From NCBI GenBank assembly GCA_039704465.1, contig JASFAU010000006.1:1364001-1428000 (forward strand): a DNA stretch of 64,000 nucleotides. Direction: 5' to 3'. The notes under the pieces were generated by a model. It ran no database searches. It saw only the letters and a program-made list of their open reading frames with translations, and was not told the DNA's origin. The stretch's first letter is position 1. Each line of letters starts with the position of its first letter. The position numbers were made by a program, and so were the translations under genes. Below, piece after piece: positions 1 through 11,777 of the stretch. The stretch is from Plasmodiophora brassicae. Lineage: Eukaryota; Endomyxa; Phytomyxea; Plasmodiophorida; Plasmodiophoridae.

Positions 1-74
1 GTGCTACCCGTGTCCCGACGCGCTCAGCAACGCTCACGCGTGGTACGCGTCACCGTTCGCTATCGTTCCTGCAG

Positions 75-458
75 GGCACGACGGTGGACGTTGTGGTGGA
101 GACGGGCAGGGCGGAGGACCTGCCCCAGGTCTGGCGGAGCGTGTTCGTGGACGACGGGTCGTCGTTCTGTTGGGCGCCCGCGCGTGACCTCGTCCGCTGC
201 CAACGGGCGCCCAGTTGCACGGTCTCCACGTTCAACGGCGACCGTCACGTGCAGACGCGCTGGATCTACGTGACGATCGACGGGTTACGTACCCGCGCCC
301 GCTGCATCGAAGGCGACGACGGCGATGGGCGCGCCATCGGCCTCAACGTCATCATTCGGTACCGTCACGTCATCGACTACCGGCAGCGGCCGCCCAGGAC
401 CTGGACACGGCTACCCGGCCTACGAAGCAGCCGAATGCCACGAATACAGCACGCGTAG
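75..458 (+). CDS. Partial unidentified protein, 3' part
   Basis: I do not recognise this gene. An open frame follows a plausible splice acceptor ending at base 74 and runs to a TAG at 456-458. The first two thirds have the look of a folded domain, with two cysteines near CQRAPSC and the stretch RWIYVTIDG. After about base 290 the composition changes. A different frame (325 onward) is Ser/Thr/Gly-rich, so an intron near 290-320 with a low-complexity secreted-type tail is an alternative ending. The 5' part lies outside the window. Low confidence in both boundaries. Confidence 0.35.
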   Translation, partial: GTTVDVVVETGRAEDLPQVWRSVFVDDGSSFCWAPARDLVRCQRAPSCTVSTFNGDRHVQTRWIYVTIDGLRTRARCIEGDDGDGRAIGLNVIIRYRHVIDYRQRPPRTWTRLPGLRSSRMPRIQHA

Positions 459-574
459 TGGCCGACGAGTGGGCGCTCCTCAGTTGAGTTGTTGCTTTAG
501 ACCTGAATCGAATGATAAGTACGTACAAGTTGGGGGGATATCGGCGATGCAAGGGCGAGCGGCGGCTCGGCGCG

Positions 575-1499
<925 letters not shown>

Positions 1500-1685
1500 C
1501 TACCACTGACGCTGCCCCAAGCAGCCACAGCCGACCCAGCAAAAATCCGAAATTCTAGCAAAATCTCGACGCCTGACGCGATCACAACGACCCGAATAGA
1601 TTTACGAAGGTAGTCCAGCCTATTTTGGTCCCGCACGGCTGACGTCTGTATTACATAAAGCTGCATGCACGGTGGCAAGCATGCG

Positions 1686-2318
1686 TCAGACGGCCCGCAT
1701 CAATAGATAGACGCGCTGGTCCAGGTCCAGCGACTGCAGGTTCCGGGGTTCGCCTTTCAGGCTCATCAGCAGGCCGCCGAACGACACGTACGCCTCGCTG
1801 CGCGGTGCAGGCGGTTCAGTGTCCTGTCATCATTCGACATGGGCGGTGAACCGACATACAGGCTGTGCTGTGACGAATGCCCCTCAGGCGTGTTGAACTT
1901 GAACACCTTGCCGAACATGACGTACTCATACCTTGATCCACAATATCAGTTCAACAGGTGCCGCGACGACGACGACGCTGCGCGCATTACTTATCAGCCA
2001 ATGTCGGCTTGTCGTTGACGGCGTAGGAATAGTAGTTGGCATCGTCGATGGATCCGTCGAGGTTCAGCGTCCTTGCAAGGACGAGGGAGAATTTGGAAGC
2101 CGGACCGGAGGTGAACAGGTCGGAATTGACGTCCAGTTGCAGTTCCATGTCATAGTTCTCGCTGCGGCAGTATAACCGTGACACTGTGCAGACACAGCAG
2201 GTCAACGGGAACCGCCTTAAGAATATGCACGCCGGTCAAAACCTTTGTCGAACTTCTTGCCGTCCGGATCGACTTCAAGGACCTCAAACACGTCCTCGAA
2301 CAGGTTGTGATGCGACAT
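1686..2318 (-). CDS. RPB8: RNA polymerase I/II/III shared subunit RPB8 (4 exons)
   Basis: RPABC3/RPB8, the OB-fold subunit shared by the three nuclear RNA polymerases. Exons on the minus strand are 2243-2318, 1991-2183, 1860-1931 and 1686-1797. The three introns are 59, 59 and 62 nt. The result is exactly 150 aa, the length of human RPB8. Family landmarks in order are [20 protein letters not shown] at the N-terminus, [34 protein letters not shown], the acidic-proline segment ending [33 protein letters not shown], and the C-terminal RVYLLMRAV. The first donor (GTTTTG) is weak, but the frame requires it. A partial, damaged copy lies at 31985-32533. Confidence 0.95.
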
Positions 2319-2655
2319 CGACGACAAGCGGCGTTGTGCGGTACAGCAGAGCGCGCAGTCCGCGACGGAGTCCGCAGACTGCCTGGCCCCGGTCCATCTT
2401 TCAGCCCGACTTACAGGATTCACCTTGCTGCCGGTTGCGGGGCAAGCGCGCGAACCTGCATGTGATTTCGACCGGTCGGGTCGTCGGTGAGTGTTGACGG
2501 CAGGCCAGAACCTTCGACAGAGCCCGTTTCACGAGGATACGGAACGAGACCTCGGAGACGTGTATGCTGAGGCGCAAAGTCGGATAAACCGTGTTTGATA
2601 GAGACCATCTTATGTACATAGGTAGAACGCGAGACCAGGAAGACCCAGAAACACC
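2319..2655. other. Intergenic, no gene seen
   Basis: The minus strand has a weakly coding-like stretch (2401-2600) containing IHVSEVSF. It faintly resembles a stretch at about 26480-26560 that reads IYISEVSF on the same strand. I see no intact gene; it may be a worn repeat fragment. Confidence 0.3.
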
Positions 2656-2660
2656 AAAAA
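2656..2660 (-). terminator. RNA polymerase III T-run terminator of tRNA-Asp
   Basis: A run of five T on the minus strand begins 7 nt beyond the 3' end of the tRNA, the usual Pol III stop signal. The duplicated pseudo-tRNA at 37639-37708 lacks an equivalent run of four or more T at this spot. Confidence 0.7.
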
Positions 2661-2666
2661 GCGAGC

Positions 2667-2737
2667 TCCGAATCGGGGAATCGAACCCCGGTCTCATCCG
2701 TGACAGGGATGCATACTGGCCACTATACGAATTCGGA
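2667..2737 (-). tRNA. tRNA-Asp (GTC)
   Basis: Cloverleaf read by eye: 7-bp acceptor stem TCCGAAT/ATTCGGA, D-arm containing TATAGTGGCCAGTAT, anticodon stem CATCC/GGATG with loop CTGTCAC (anticodon GTC), and T-arm CGGGG-TTCGATT-CCCCG. No intron is present. Internal A-box and B-box (GGTTCGATTCC) are in place and a T-run terminator follows. It lies at the edge of a roughly 380-bp unit that is duplicated near 37.6 kb. Confidence 0.93.
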
Positions 2738-3022
2738 TGGGCGCTATTTCTGATCTTAATAGAGCCGGTCAACTGGGCGACAAGACAGGTCGCTTCGCCT
2801 TTAACCATCAGTGAATCGTTTTCTCTTCATCGACTATTGTTGTTGCGGTTCTGGGCGCCGACTGAGGTCACAGCAGCACCCCTTTCGAAGGCAGCGTGCA
2901 AGCACACAGCCACGGGCTAGGCATCCCGATGGACAGTCAGTCGTATGTACGTTGCGATGCTAACTAGGATAACGCGTTGGCTAATACAATTTACAGTGAC
3001 GGTGCAAGTCCACTACGTCTTA

Positions 3023-3996
3023 GAGCATCCCCAACCCGTAGCTATTTCCCTAGCTATAGTCAAAATTTAGCTAGAAAACAGCCCCACCCGGGGTAGCTAT
3101 CGCTATATTTTTTGACTTGCCTCGCCATTTCGGCACGAAATAGCGAGGCAAGCAAATCTCTAGCCACGGAGTTGCGCACATTCTGTCTGACTGGGAGATG
3201 GTGGGGACGGCCTCGTGGTTCCTGTTGATCGAGGGAACCATGGGCGATATGAGGCGAAGAAAGGTCGTAAAGGCTCGGAGTGGGCCGGGAAGGAGGGCAT
3301 GTCGGCCCGATGCCCCTCTCACGATTAACAACCGACTTAGAACTGGAGCGGACAACATCGGCGCGTGCCTATGTTGTCATTTCCCATGATCATGGTGTCA
3401 GAAACGGGCAGAAATCAAACGAACGTATTAGCTACAAGCGTCAGCACACCCGTACGCGATGATTCGCATGGCAGCGACAACTTTCTGCAGAGTTATACCT
3501 GGAAGCCCGCCGGTGAATGAGTGGTTCTTTTCTGAAACCATGGATCTTGCCCAAGGACCCCGTCGATGGTCTCGCGAACAAAGGTTTCTACGGAAGCGCC
3601 GCCTGAACAGAGATGTTCGTTGTACATTGCACCTGCAGCAAATTATTCGCGAATGTTTCGTTCCGTACCGTATTCAGAGTTTCGTTCAGCATTGGACCTG
3701 CGACAGGGTCTGCACCCACCAGATACGGGTTTCTGCTTCTTCTTGCTCGTGTGGTGTCGCCAGGCTAGCTCGAGAAACTGGAAATTCGCCTCACAAGCCT
3801 CTTCGAACGATGCCAGTGCTGTCACTGAAACGGAATCGAGGATTACATCCGATGACAAGCGCAATGGGCAGGAAATGCAGGCACAGTAAGATAGCTATGG
3901 CTATTACCGGATGGGGATTGGGAAAATAGCGATCGCCAAAATTGCCGCAAAACGGACATTTTAGCTATGGCTATGGCTAGCCGGGTGGAGATGCTC
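3023..3996. mobile_element. Non-autonomous PIF/Harbinger-like MITE, 974 bp
   Basis: The ends are inverted repeats: GAGCATCCCCAACCCG at the left and, read from the right, GAGCATCTCCACCCGG, followed by further imperfect matches (TAGCTA.., ..CTATTTTCC). Both sides are flanked by TTA (3020-3022 and 3997-3999), the target duplication typical of PIF/Harbinger elements. The inside holds only short frames with no transposase similarity, so it must depend on a transposase elsewhere. The paralogous segment near 37960 lacks the insertion. Confidence 0.8.
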
Positions 3997-4034
3997 TTAT
4001 AATACAATGTGCCCTCTCGTTTTTGCTGGTTGGA

Positions 4035-4346
4035 CGAACCCACTGACGCAGTTTACGAACGCACTGACGCACTGACGCAGTTTACGAACGCACTGACGCA
4101 GTTTGCGAACGCACTGACGCAGTTTTTCGAACCCACTGGGACCTACTATCCCGGTAAAACGCGGACCTCCGCGATCGCAGAGGTCAACGTCCGCGATCGC
4201 AGAGGTCAACGATTTACCGGGATCGACCAAATCTCCCGCAGTCCTGCGACAGGGTCTCCCGCAGTCCTGCGACAGGGTCTCCCGCAGTCCTGCGACAGGG
4301 TCTCCCGCAGTCCTGCGACAGGGTCTCCCGCAATCCTGCGCCAACG
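4035..4346. repeat. Three unrelated minisatellites side by side
   Basis: Array A (4035-4132): about four copies of a 21-bp unit containing GAACGCACTGACGCAGTTT. Array B (4168-4211): two exact 22-bp copies containing CGATCGCAGAGGTCAACG, bracketed by an 11-bp perfect inverted repeat ATCCCGGTAAA (4148-4158) and its complement (4213-4223). Array C (4232-4346): four exact 23-bp copies of TCTCCCGCAGTCCTGCGACA plus GGG, and a fifth diverged copy. They sit directly upstream of the SKP1/BTB-like ankyrin gene. Confidence 0.9.
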
Positions 4347-4515
4347 TCAATTGGCGAGGGCACGGGAAGTCTGCCCATTGTTTTTGTGGCTTGCTTGCCA
4401 ACGCTTCTATAACGACTTCAATTTCTCGACGGTTAACTTCGTGATACGGACGGGCACCTGTCGCGCGAATCTGTTCAGTGCCAGGAACATCACGCGCACG
4501 ACGACGACGACTGAG

Positions 4516-6170
4516 ATGCAACGCTCAGAAATGCTGCTGACATGGGGCATTATCGCTGTCGTGATTCGACTGGGTGTGTCAGTGCCGACAGCGCCTGTCT
4601 GCGATGACGTGCGGGTGATGCTGCAACCACACGACAATGACACCTCTATCGCGTTCAACCTGACCGCTCTATGCGAGCACTCGATGTTTTTCAGAGCCCA
4701 TACCCGATTCTACTCATTGGTGGGCGTTCCAGGCGGTGGCCTTGATAGACCGATCCCCATACGCAAGTGCTGCGCCAACGATCTGTACACGGTAGGATAC
4801 TGAAGCCTCGTATAGCGCTACACTCCTGATGTTCCCGGCACTGAACAGATTCGCTCGTATCTGGAGGCGAATCCAAAGAGCAACGCCGACGTTTCCGAGT
4901 GGTGGAAAGGGACCGACCGTACGGATATCAAGCCATTGTGGTCACTATTAACCTGTGCCAACTACCTTGACATTCCGCTTCTGTACGAAGAGATTCTGCA
5001 TAACCTTGCCCTTGACAAAGCCATACTGGGTCTGGATTTCGGCGCACTGGTTGAACACATGCTAAACAACAGCGTGGGGTAAGCGCCGCCCCGTTGGTGG
5101 TCACAATCAGAGGACGCTACTGATGGGTCACCTGCAGATACCCTGAGTGTCTGGATATCGCAACCCGATTCACTCGCATGGCTCCGTTCAGCTGGATCTC
5201 GTATGCTTTCTCAAGTCTCGTCGACAACGACGTCGACGCCTTGCGGGACCTGCTGTCCTGGATCAATCCCGATGAACGCCGGCGACTCCTCAACGAGAAG
5301 TTGTTTGATGATCGCCGACTGACGCCGCTTGACGCTGCCGTCCTGTATGACTGCTCGCCTGCGGTGTTCAACCTTCTACTTGAGAACGGTGCCAATCCAG
5401 ATGCCGGTTCCGACTGCATGGCGTCGCGACATCCTCTGCACATGGCTCTGGAACTCAATGCCAGTTTGGCTGTCATCGATCTGCTGGTGACAGCAACGAA
5501 CCTCACGAAGCCTCGTGGTGACAATGGGGGCTTCCCTATCCATTGGGTATGCAGGTATGGGACGCCTGCTGCCGTGCAATGCTTTATCGCGGCAGGTGCT
5601 GATGTCAACTCTGTCTCTCGCTTGCATGGTACACCTCTAAGTATCGCCGTCGAACGAAACGATGCTGACATTGTGCGCATCCTGATCGATGCTGGCGCCA
5701 ACGTCAACGTTCCCGATCCCACCACTGTTCTTGGTGTTGCAATAAGCTATAATGCTGGATCCGGTATCTTGAAGATGTTACTCGCTCAGGGTATTGATAT
5801 CAACGCCCGAGATGCGCTTGGCCGTACCGCCTCGAACTTGGCAGCGCATCAGGGAAGCGTCGAGGCGCTTCTGTTTCTGGCTTCAGTTCCTGGGGTTGAC
5901 CTACACACCCAAGACACGTGGCGTCGCGCGCCGTTAGTAGCCGCTACCTGCAGCGCTTGTCGGGACTGTGTCGCTATCCTGCTGCGTGCTGGTGTGTTAC
6001 GCGGGGATGACCACGTTCAGGATGGCAGCATGGCGCTGCTCGAGGCGAACAGGCTCCCCGATCACTCGACGCACAAGGTCGAAATTATCCAGATGCTCAA
6101 GGACGCGGGAGCAGTACTGTCCCCAGCCGACGGCATGGCGTCCAACAACCACGCCCACCGGGTCGGGTAG
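4516..6170 (+). CDS. Secreted SKP1/BTB-like plus ankyrin-repeat protein (3 exons)
   Basis: Exons are 4516-4791, 4849-5078 and 5138-6170, with introns of 57 and 59 nt, giving 512 aa. The N-terminus has a hydrophobic predicted signal peptide (MLLTWGIIAVVIRLGVSV). Residues about 30-165 follow the SKP1/BTB pattern: an N-terminal strand region VRVMLQPHDNDTS, IPIRKCCANDLYT, and then LLTCANYLDIPLLYEEIL, very close to the SKP1 'LILAANYLDI' helix. Residues about 180-500 are ankyrin-like, for example TPLDAAVLYDCSPAVFNLLL, TPLSIAVERNDADIVRILID and LLAQGIDINARDALGRT. The start could be the ATG at 4516 or 4531; both keep the signal peptide. Function is inferred: an adaptor that may mimic SCF/BTB components outside the cell of origin. 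Three minisatellites lie upstream. Confidence 0.75.
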
Positions 6171-7740
6171 GTCGACGTCGGGCTTCAGGGACTTCTACTT
6201 GTATTACTGTGAATACAGCTGAAGCGTCATTATTGGGTCGACGAACGGATGTTGGGGATGGACATGGCGATTCGTGCCGGCTTCCGGTTCGATCGATCGC
6301 CTGACGGCGTTAGCAATACAGCTTAGCAAGATCATGCCCGTTACCATCGTCGTCGGCGTGCGGCCAGAACGCGATCATCATGGGGGCGGTCGCTGGCGGC
6401 GATTGCGTTCGGCGGTGCTGGTGCGCCGATGTCGTCTTCGACGAGCGGTGGTCTTGCATCCACACCGCCCAAGACCCCCCCCCCCCTGTGCGGGGGCGTA
6501 GTTGGCACAAGTCGGTTCGCGACGTCTCTTATTGGTACTCGTAGTAGCTGTCGGGCGACGTTGGATGGCCTGTATGCCAGCAAGCTGCCACGGTCAGCAC
6601 ATGTGCTGGCAAGTTGAAAGCGCGGTACCTGCAAAGTTTCGACTGCATCTGGGACCCTCGCAGCAACTGCTTCTGGAGTAAGCGCGACGGCGGTTCCTGA
6701 AGCGTCCTGTGTGATGGTTTCGGTGACACCCGCGACTTCAGGGCGCTGGCGATGAGTATGGATAGGTTCTGGGGACGCCCTATTTAATGGCATAAAGGAG
6801 TACATGAAACCAGGTTTCGATCAGGCCGCTTTTGGGTGCAGACGTCGTTAACGAGTGTCACCTGAGCAGCGGGGCCTACACGGTCTTCGTGTTCTGACTG
6901 CAAATGCCTGGCCAGCGTGATAACCTGGAGCGATGACGATGAAGGAACCGCCTGTACATATCGCCAATAAATTTGTATGTCCGTTGTTATACAAAATCGC
7001 TTGACCTCATGTGGAGCAGCCGCCGCTAAGGCGGTCGACTCATCGGGCACGAGCAGCAAGCGCGATTGCACCACCGATTCGCCAGTAGTGGTCTGAACAA
7101 TGATGTAAACAATAGGCGTATGACGATATAATGCATTCGTAACTAACCAATTCGACAGGAACGAGGTCTCTGGAACGCCACGGCACCAGCTCACGTGGTC
7201 ATCTCACACTGACGGATCCGGAACATGGTACCCCCACATGTGCTCGCCTTCCTCAGCGGTTCTGGGGACCAGTTATATTATTCCTCACAGCAGGTCATGT
7301 TCACAACGTCTGCCGTAGCCTTCTGGATCCTACCACAACTCCCAATAAACAACAGCGACACTCCCGCTCTGACGTTCGTTGAATCCGCGCGTTTGGCTCT
7401 GATGCCTTTCGTTTCATCCTTGGGCAGCTCCCCAACAAGCTCTCCCCGCGAGCTCGAAAATGCATTTCGTAGGTTACTCTGCACATAGAAAAGGAGACCT
7501 CCTGGGCCACCTTGATCTCGACTTGACGAAGGTGGATCGCCTGTCTAGTTCGGCGAAGACGGATCCGGCAATAGGACCGATCACGATGCATTCGCAAACC
7601 CGATGCCCAACCCAGACCTTTACCCGGTGGCACGCGATGTCGACGATCGACCAGGCTCTGATTCCACACAGAGTGTACACGTACGGTCAATCGACCTGGT
7701 GCGACGGAACCGCATATCGCGCCCATCGCCTCTCTTGATC
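6171..7740. other. Intergenic, no supported gene
   Basis: Short frames occur on both strands, but none shows a domain, signal peptide with a sensible body, or repeat. A 13-base C-run begins near 6474, opposed by a GGGGG run. I see no inverted terminal repeats or matches to other parts of the window. Confidence 0.5.
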
Positions 7741-8588
7741 ATGTTGTGCCTGGTCGCCGTCCTCTGTCTGTTATCGTCGGCCAGCGGCGCCATTACGTTC
7801 ACCGTCGATGGCCTTCAGCACGCGATCGCGACGTACGAGTTCGCCATGGGCAACGCGTCGTTCCGGGTGCATCGTTCTCGTCCTCGAATCGGAGGTCTTG
7901 TCCGCGTTTTTCGTCCACAAGCACTGGCTCTACAGGCCGTTCCCAGGTCTAATGCTGGCGGCCATGCGAGCTGATATCGCACCGGGCGTTCGATCTCTGA
8001 ACATGATGTGTTTACCACGCTTCAAAAACCGGTGGTCGTGACCGACGCCCTAGACCTCCTCAATGCGCTGCTCGATTCGTCTGCATCAATCCGCGACGCT
8101 TCTACCATACCATGACGCCGGCGTCAGTCCTGGGGCCCTGGTTTTCAGAACGAACCCGTTTCGACTTCGTTCTACATTCCAGGTCGCTGTCCAGGTACTG
8201 GGTCGACCTCAATGTTGTCGACATGCTGAAGTTGGCTTGCATAGGTGGCAGACCGTCATTTATCGGACGGAACGAGTACCTGGACGTCATGGGGTTTGTC
8301 CTCGAACTCGGCTGTAGGAGACGGTTACACAGTCTCGCGGCCCTGATCTGGGTGGTGCACGCGAGCCTGAGAGACCGCGTAAGCAGCTGCCTAACCGTAC
8401 ACATGATGGCGAAGAACTTGCTTCTCGCCGAGGAGGCTGAAACGTATGACCGACTGAGATCTTGTGGCGTTCTGCACCGCAGCGTGTATCACCGCCATGT
8501 GACGAGTTCACGTTCTCCGCGTTCATACGCTCTCGACGGGGCTTTGAACGTCTCGGTGCTGATCCATCAGGCCTGGAACAAACGGTGA
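7741..8588 (+). pseudogene. Decayed gene for a secreted protein
   Basis: An ATG at 7741 starts a clear signal peptide (MLCLVAVLCLLSSASG) followed by about 30 plausible residues. The coding signal then moves to a second frame at about 7870 (VLVLESEVLSAFFVHKHWLY) and a third at about 8000 (FTTLQKPVVVTDALDLLNAL). It returns in another frame at 8112-8588 (LNVVDMLKLACIGG, YLDVMGFVLELG), which has an ankyrin-like feel. The frame changes have no convincing short introns at the breaks, so I call it a pseudogene. It is probably related to the secreted ankyrin/F-box-like proteins here. An unrecognised intron pattern is the alternative. Confidence 0.5.
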
Positions 8589-9186
8589 TGACAAGCGAGC
8601 CGATTCCGTTTGCTGTTTGGTTTGCTGCGCGATAGACTTCCCCGGCAGCCCGGCGCACAGGTCATGGCGCCCTGCTCGATGATCTGTGCACGTTCAGAAG
8701 AAGGCCTCCAAGGCCGATATCGTGTTCAAGATGATGCATAGGGGCCGGCCAACGTGTCGCCCGACGACGATGGTGCCGAATCGGACAGCGCATGGCGGCC
8801 AGGACACACGGACGTCGACGACATCGATGATGATGGCGACGACGAGCCAGTATCCCGTCGACGTCGATCGTCGGCACGGACGAAGTCAGCAACGCGTCGC
8901 GCTCGTTCACCAACACGCACGCTCCAGGGTGCGCGTCGGCGTTCAGCATCCGGTCGACAGGGAAAAGGGGCGCGTTCGCGTCTGACATTGTCGCCAAGAC
9001 GAATTCCCCAGGAAACCCGAACGACTCCGGTTAGTTTCATCGTCGCCGTGTTGACGAGATGACGGTACACTGACAGCAGACCGTTGTCCTTCCTACCTAG
9101 ATCGCCCGTCGCCAGCTGCCCGATGCGCCCGCCATCTTCCCGTCAGCGCCTCCCGATCGTCCGCTGCGGTCCGGCTTCGCTGCTAG
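8589..9186. other. Intergenic; one low-complexity frame
   Basis: A plus-strand frame around 8754-9062 encodes an Asp-rich then Arg/Ser-rich stretch (DDIDDDGDDEP, then SRRRRSSARTKSATRR). There is no ATG at its start and no known domain. It could be part of an exon or chance composition in GC-rich DNA. Confidence 0.3.
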
Positions 9187-10672
9187 CTCTGAACCCATTG
9201 AATGGGCCATTGCTGCTGTCCAAGCACTGCGGTCTTCGCTCCTGGCACAGACGTTCTTCACGGCCACGAGCGCTCGGCCTGCCCCGACCACGAGCATCCC
9301 ATGGGTGGCCCCTCTGGCGGAACTCCTGCACAACGTCGCGATGCCCCCTGCTGCTGCGACCAGAGCATTGCAACGGGTCGTTCGACACTGTTCGGATGTG
9401 CAGCACCATCCTGGACATTCCTTGAAGGCCTGTTGCGCCGAATCCACGAAGAGCACGTGGCCGCGTCTTGCCCGTCAAGGTCTGGCTGGCGTTCCATCAT
9501 GGAAGATCTGGTGCATTTCGATCACGTCCTGGTCTCCAAATGCACGAGGTGCAATGGGTTGTCGCAGACCGAACGACAGCACGGTCAGACAGTACCGCTG
9601 TTCCACATGTCCATGTTCGGGCGCTCATCGACGACCGTGTCCGTGAATGACCTACTGGGCAAACTGCCCATCTCTGAGCACGACATGGTCTGCTCGACTT
9701 GCTCACAAACAACTCGACACACTCGAGCAGAGGCCTACACCAGCTCCCTGGCGTCCCGGTGGTCCGGGACGGTCGTCATTGCAATGCACTGGACGGATGC
9801 CGACCATTCCGGCAACGCCCTGAGGGTAAGCTTACGCTTGCATCGATCGAAAACGGCAAAGTGACCCGAGCTGTGCGACTTTGACAGGTGGATTGCCCCG
9901 TCAAGTTCCTGTTCGGCGAGACTCTGCTGCAACTGTGCGGCCTCGTCATCAGCTTGCCATCGCAGGCCGCCGGGCAACGCAAGCTCGTGGCCATCTGTTT
10001 GAGCGAGGAGAGCCGCTACGCGCAGACGAAGCGGTTCTTCTTGTGCGCGATGGTGAGATCGTACACAACGTCGCCGACGGCGATGACGTGCGCGCTCACT
10101 TACAGAGACCCGGGGCGCGACCGCGCTGTGCGTCGTTTACGACCACGCGGGGAAGCTGGTGTCCACCGACCGTGACAACCTCGCTTCGACACAGGGCGCG
10201 GACGCCCAGTGCGAACAACAGAAGAGCACGTCGCCGAAGCGTGCAAACGTCGATGGATCCGGTACGACACGCGCTCTGGTTGCCCGCTTTAGTTTCTGAA
10301 TATTCAGTGTCAGCGGCCAAAGTCGATTCGCTACAGCGCCGACCTGACATCGATCGTCAGTCGGCACCACCTCCCGGCAAGCGCGTCAGAGCCGAACAGG
10401 GACGACTCAGCCGCTCGTCGTCGTCGGAGGCATCATCGCCCGGGTCGTCGTCAAGCGATGGCGACCCGACTTTCTGCTACTCGTCGTGGGAACGGTTCCG
10501 CCGCCGTTTCGCCTGGATCGACGATCTCAAGCTCGGCGACCCCGACTTGGACGTCAGACGGGGCATGTGCCATATCGACGAGTTCCGCAAACGGGAACCC
10601 GCCCACGACGAGGCCGGACGAACCTACGCTGCGCTCAAGGCGATGTTATCACGTTCCGCCTCCGTTGAATAA
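9187..10672 (+). pseudogene. Ubiquitin-specific-protease-like pseudogene, copy 1
   Basis: USP-type signatures are spread over several frames. An N-terminal catalytic-core helix resembles WAIAAVQALRSSLLAQ. A block FLEGLLRRIHEEHV matches the USP 'EFL..LLD.LHE' position. A finger region has HFDHVLVSKCTRCNG and, later, VCSTCS (two CxxC pairs). A 'QLCGLVI' block stands where the catalytic His box should be, followed by an FLC/DGEIV-like segment. The C-terminal part, 10297-10672, is the best kept: Ser-rich, then RFRRRFAWIDDLKLGDPDLD to the TAA. The frame shifts near 9415 and again near 10020, and the usual NTCW cysteine box is not visible. A second copy in inverted orientation flanks the gypsy element. 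Confidence 0.55.
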
Positions 10673-10683
10673 ATGTGAACAAT

Positions 10684-11091
10684 TTATTCGGGCACGTTCA
10701 TCAATAACTGTAGAAGCCTGCCACTCTGCAGACGGGACGCCAATGCGCTAGCGCAGACCAGCGCCTCGATACCACCGGGACGGCCAGCAGCGACGCCCAT
10801 GACCCGTGCCAAGCATACCTCGATAAAGAGGCGAAACTGGAACACATGGACGGAAAGCCGTTCGTCGCGATAGCACCGACGACCATGTTGTTCACATGCC
10901 GCAAACTTGTCCATGGCAGGTATCGCGAGTACGTAACGCCTGTACTCGACAGCATCCGTCAGAGAAGGCGCGGCAGGAAACCCGGCATGAAGACAGCATA
11001 GTCGAGCGCGCTCACAGCAGGAAAACGGCTCTGCAACGTCGCCAGGAACATGGGATACTGCAGCCGTTACATGTGCTACCGAGGGCAACAC
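10684..11091 (-). pseudogene. Unidentified short gene convergent with the USP-like copy 1
   Basis: A minus-strand frame ends at 10684 and contains RDERLSVHVFQFRLFIEVCL followed by GVAAGRPGG. The same protein stretch is found at 18792-18938 next to the second USP-like copy, again in convergent orientation. The pair was therefore duplicated as a block. No known family comes to mind. One of the two copies is short, so I treat both as remnants. Confidence 0.45.
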
Positions 11092-11777
11092 GGCACAGTG
11101 AAGTAGTGTGGTGTGTGTGTGGGGCGCGACGCAAGTGCCTGTTAACCGCCGTCAATATTTCGAATATTGCGGCAGACGCTGACCTAGAATGGTGGTGTCC
11201 GCTATAGCCTTTCTGCAGCCTCGCAGGCTGTTCGTCAGCAGCACTGCGGCGTCTCGCTGAACCTGGCGTCTGACACGAATCGCTGGGTTTCACGTTACAC
11301 TGTAACGTGAATCCCAAAAGGTATCGGAGGCCCTCCCAGACCCTCTAACTCAGCAAATCACCCGCTAAATCGACAGGTCAAGTGCGATGAGACTGGCTAT
11401 TTGATTGATATCATTTGCCCTGGCCCCGGCCTTGCAATCGAGATCCACGGCCCCGATCGTTACGTCGGAGGTCGTCGACATGGGGCGTCACAGCTGAAGC
11501 GTCGCCTGCTGAAACAGTACTGCAAATATGACGTTATTGATATCGATTTCAGGCAGTGGATGAGATTGACCACCGTATCTGGCAAGGTATCGTTCCTTCA
11601 TGAGATCCTGCCAGCTACGTCATTTGCCGCTGCCAATGCCGACCTGCGGGCAATCTACCCTGTTTTCGTTCAGGCAACCAGCTATTTGGTAACCGTATTG
11701 TCCAGTAGTCCAGCTATCCAGGTTTATGTCGGTACGGAGCTCTAGACGCTGGTATCTGTAAAGCATTTGGTTTCAAA
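11092..11777. other. Intergenic with repeat fragments
   Basis: Bases about 11190-11260 are the reverse complement of about 35818-35890 (shared CGAGACGCC.CAGTGCTGCTG). A near-perfect 23-bp palindrome, TTCACGTTAC-ACT-GTAACGTGAA, lies near 11288-11310. A plus-strand frame (11401-11745) has no recognised domain. Confidence 0.5.

Larger units (their letters stand above)
2640..3019. repeat. Segmental duplication unit carrying tRNA-Asp (copy 1)
   Basis: Bases about 2640-3019 match about 37622-37959 in the same order at roughly 80% by eye. Shared landmarks include the tRNA, GGTCAACTGGG, CAGGTCGCTTCGCC, CAGCGTGCAAGCACACA and GGATAACGCGTTG. A third short piece, GAGGCGGTCAACTGGGT, lies near 36125. The tRNA is at the outer edge and reads away from the body, unlike a normal tRNA-headed SINE. 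Confidence 0.8.

Noticed and set aside
2640..3019. tRNA-derived SINE
   Set aside because: The tRNA lies at one edge but reads outward from the body, and no A-rich tail or target duplication is seen; a segmental duplication fits better.
4009..4515. Upstream extension of the SKP1/BTB-ankyrin frame
   Set aside because: It is made of minisatellite translation and starts at the edge of the MITE. The signal peptide begins at 4516 or 4531, which fits a real start.
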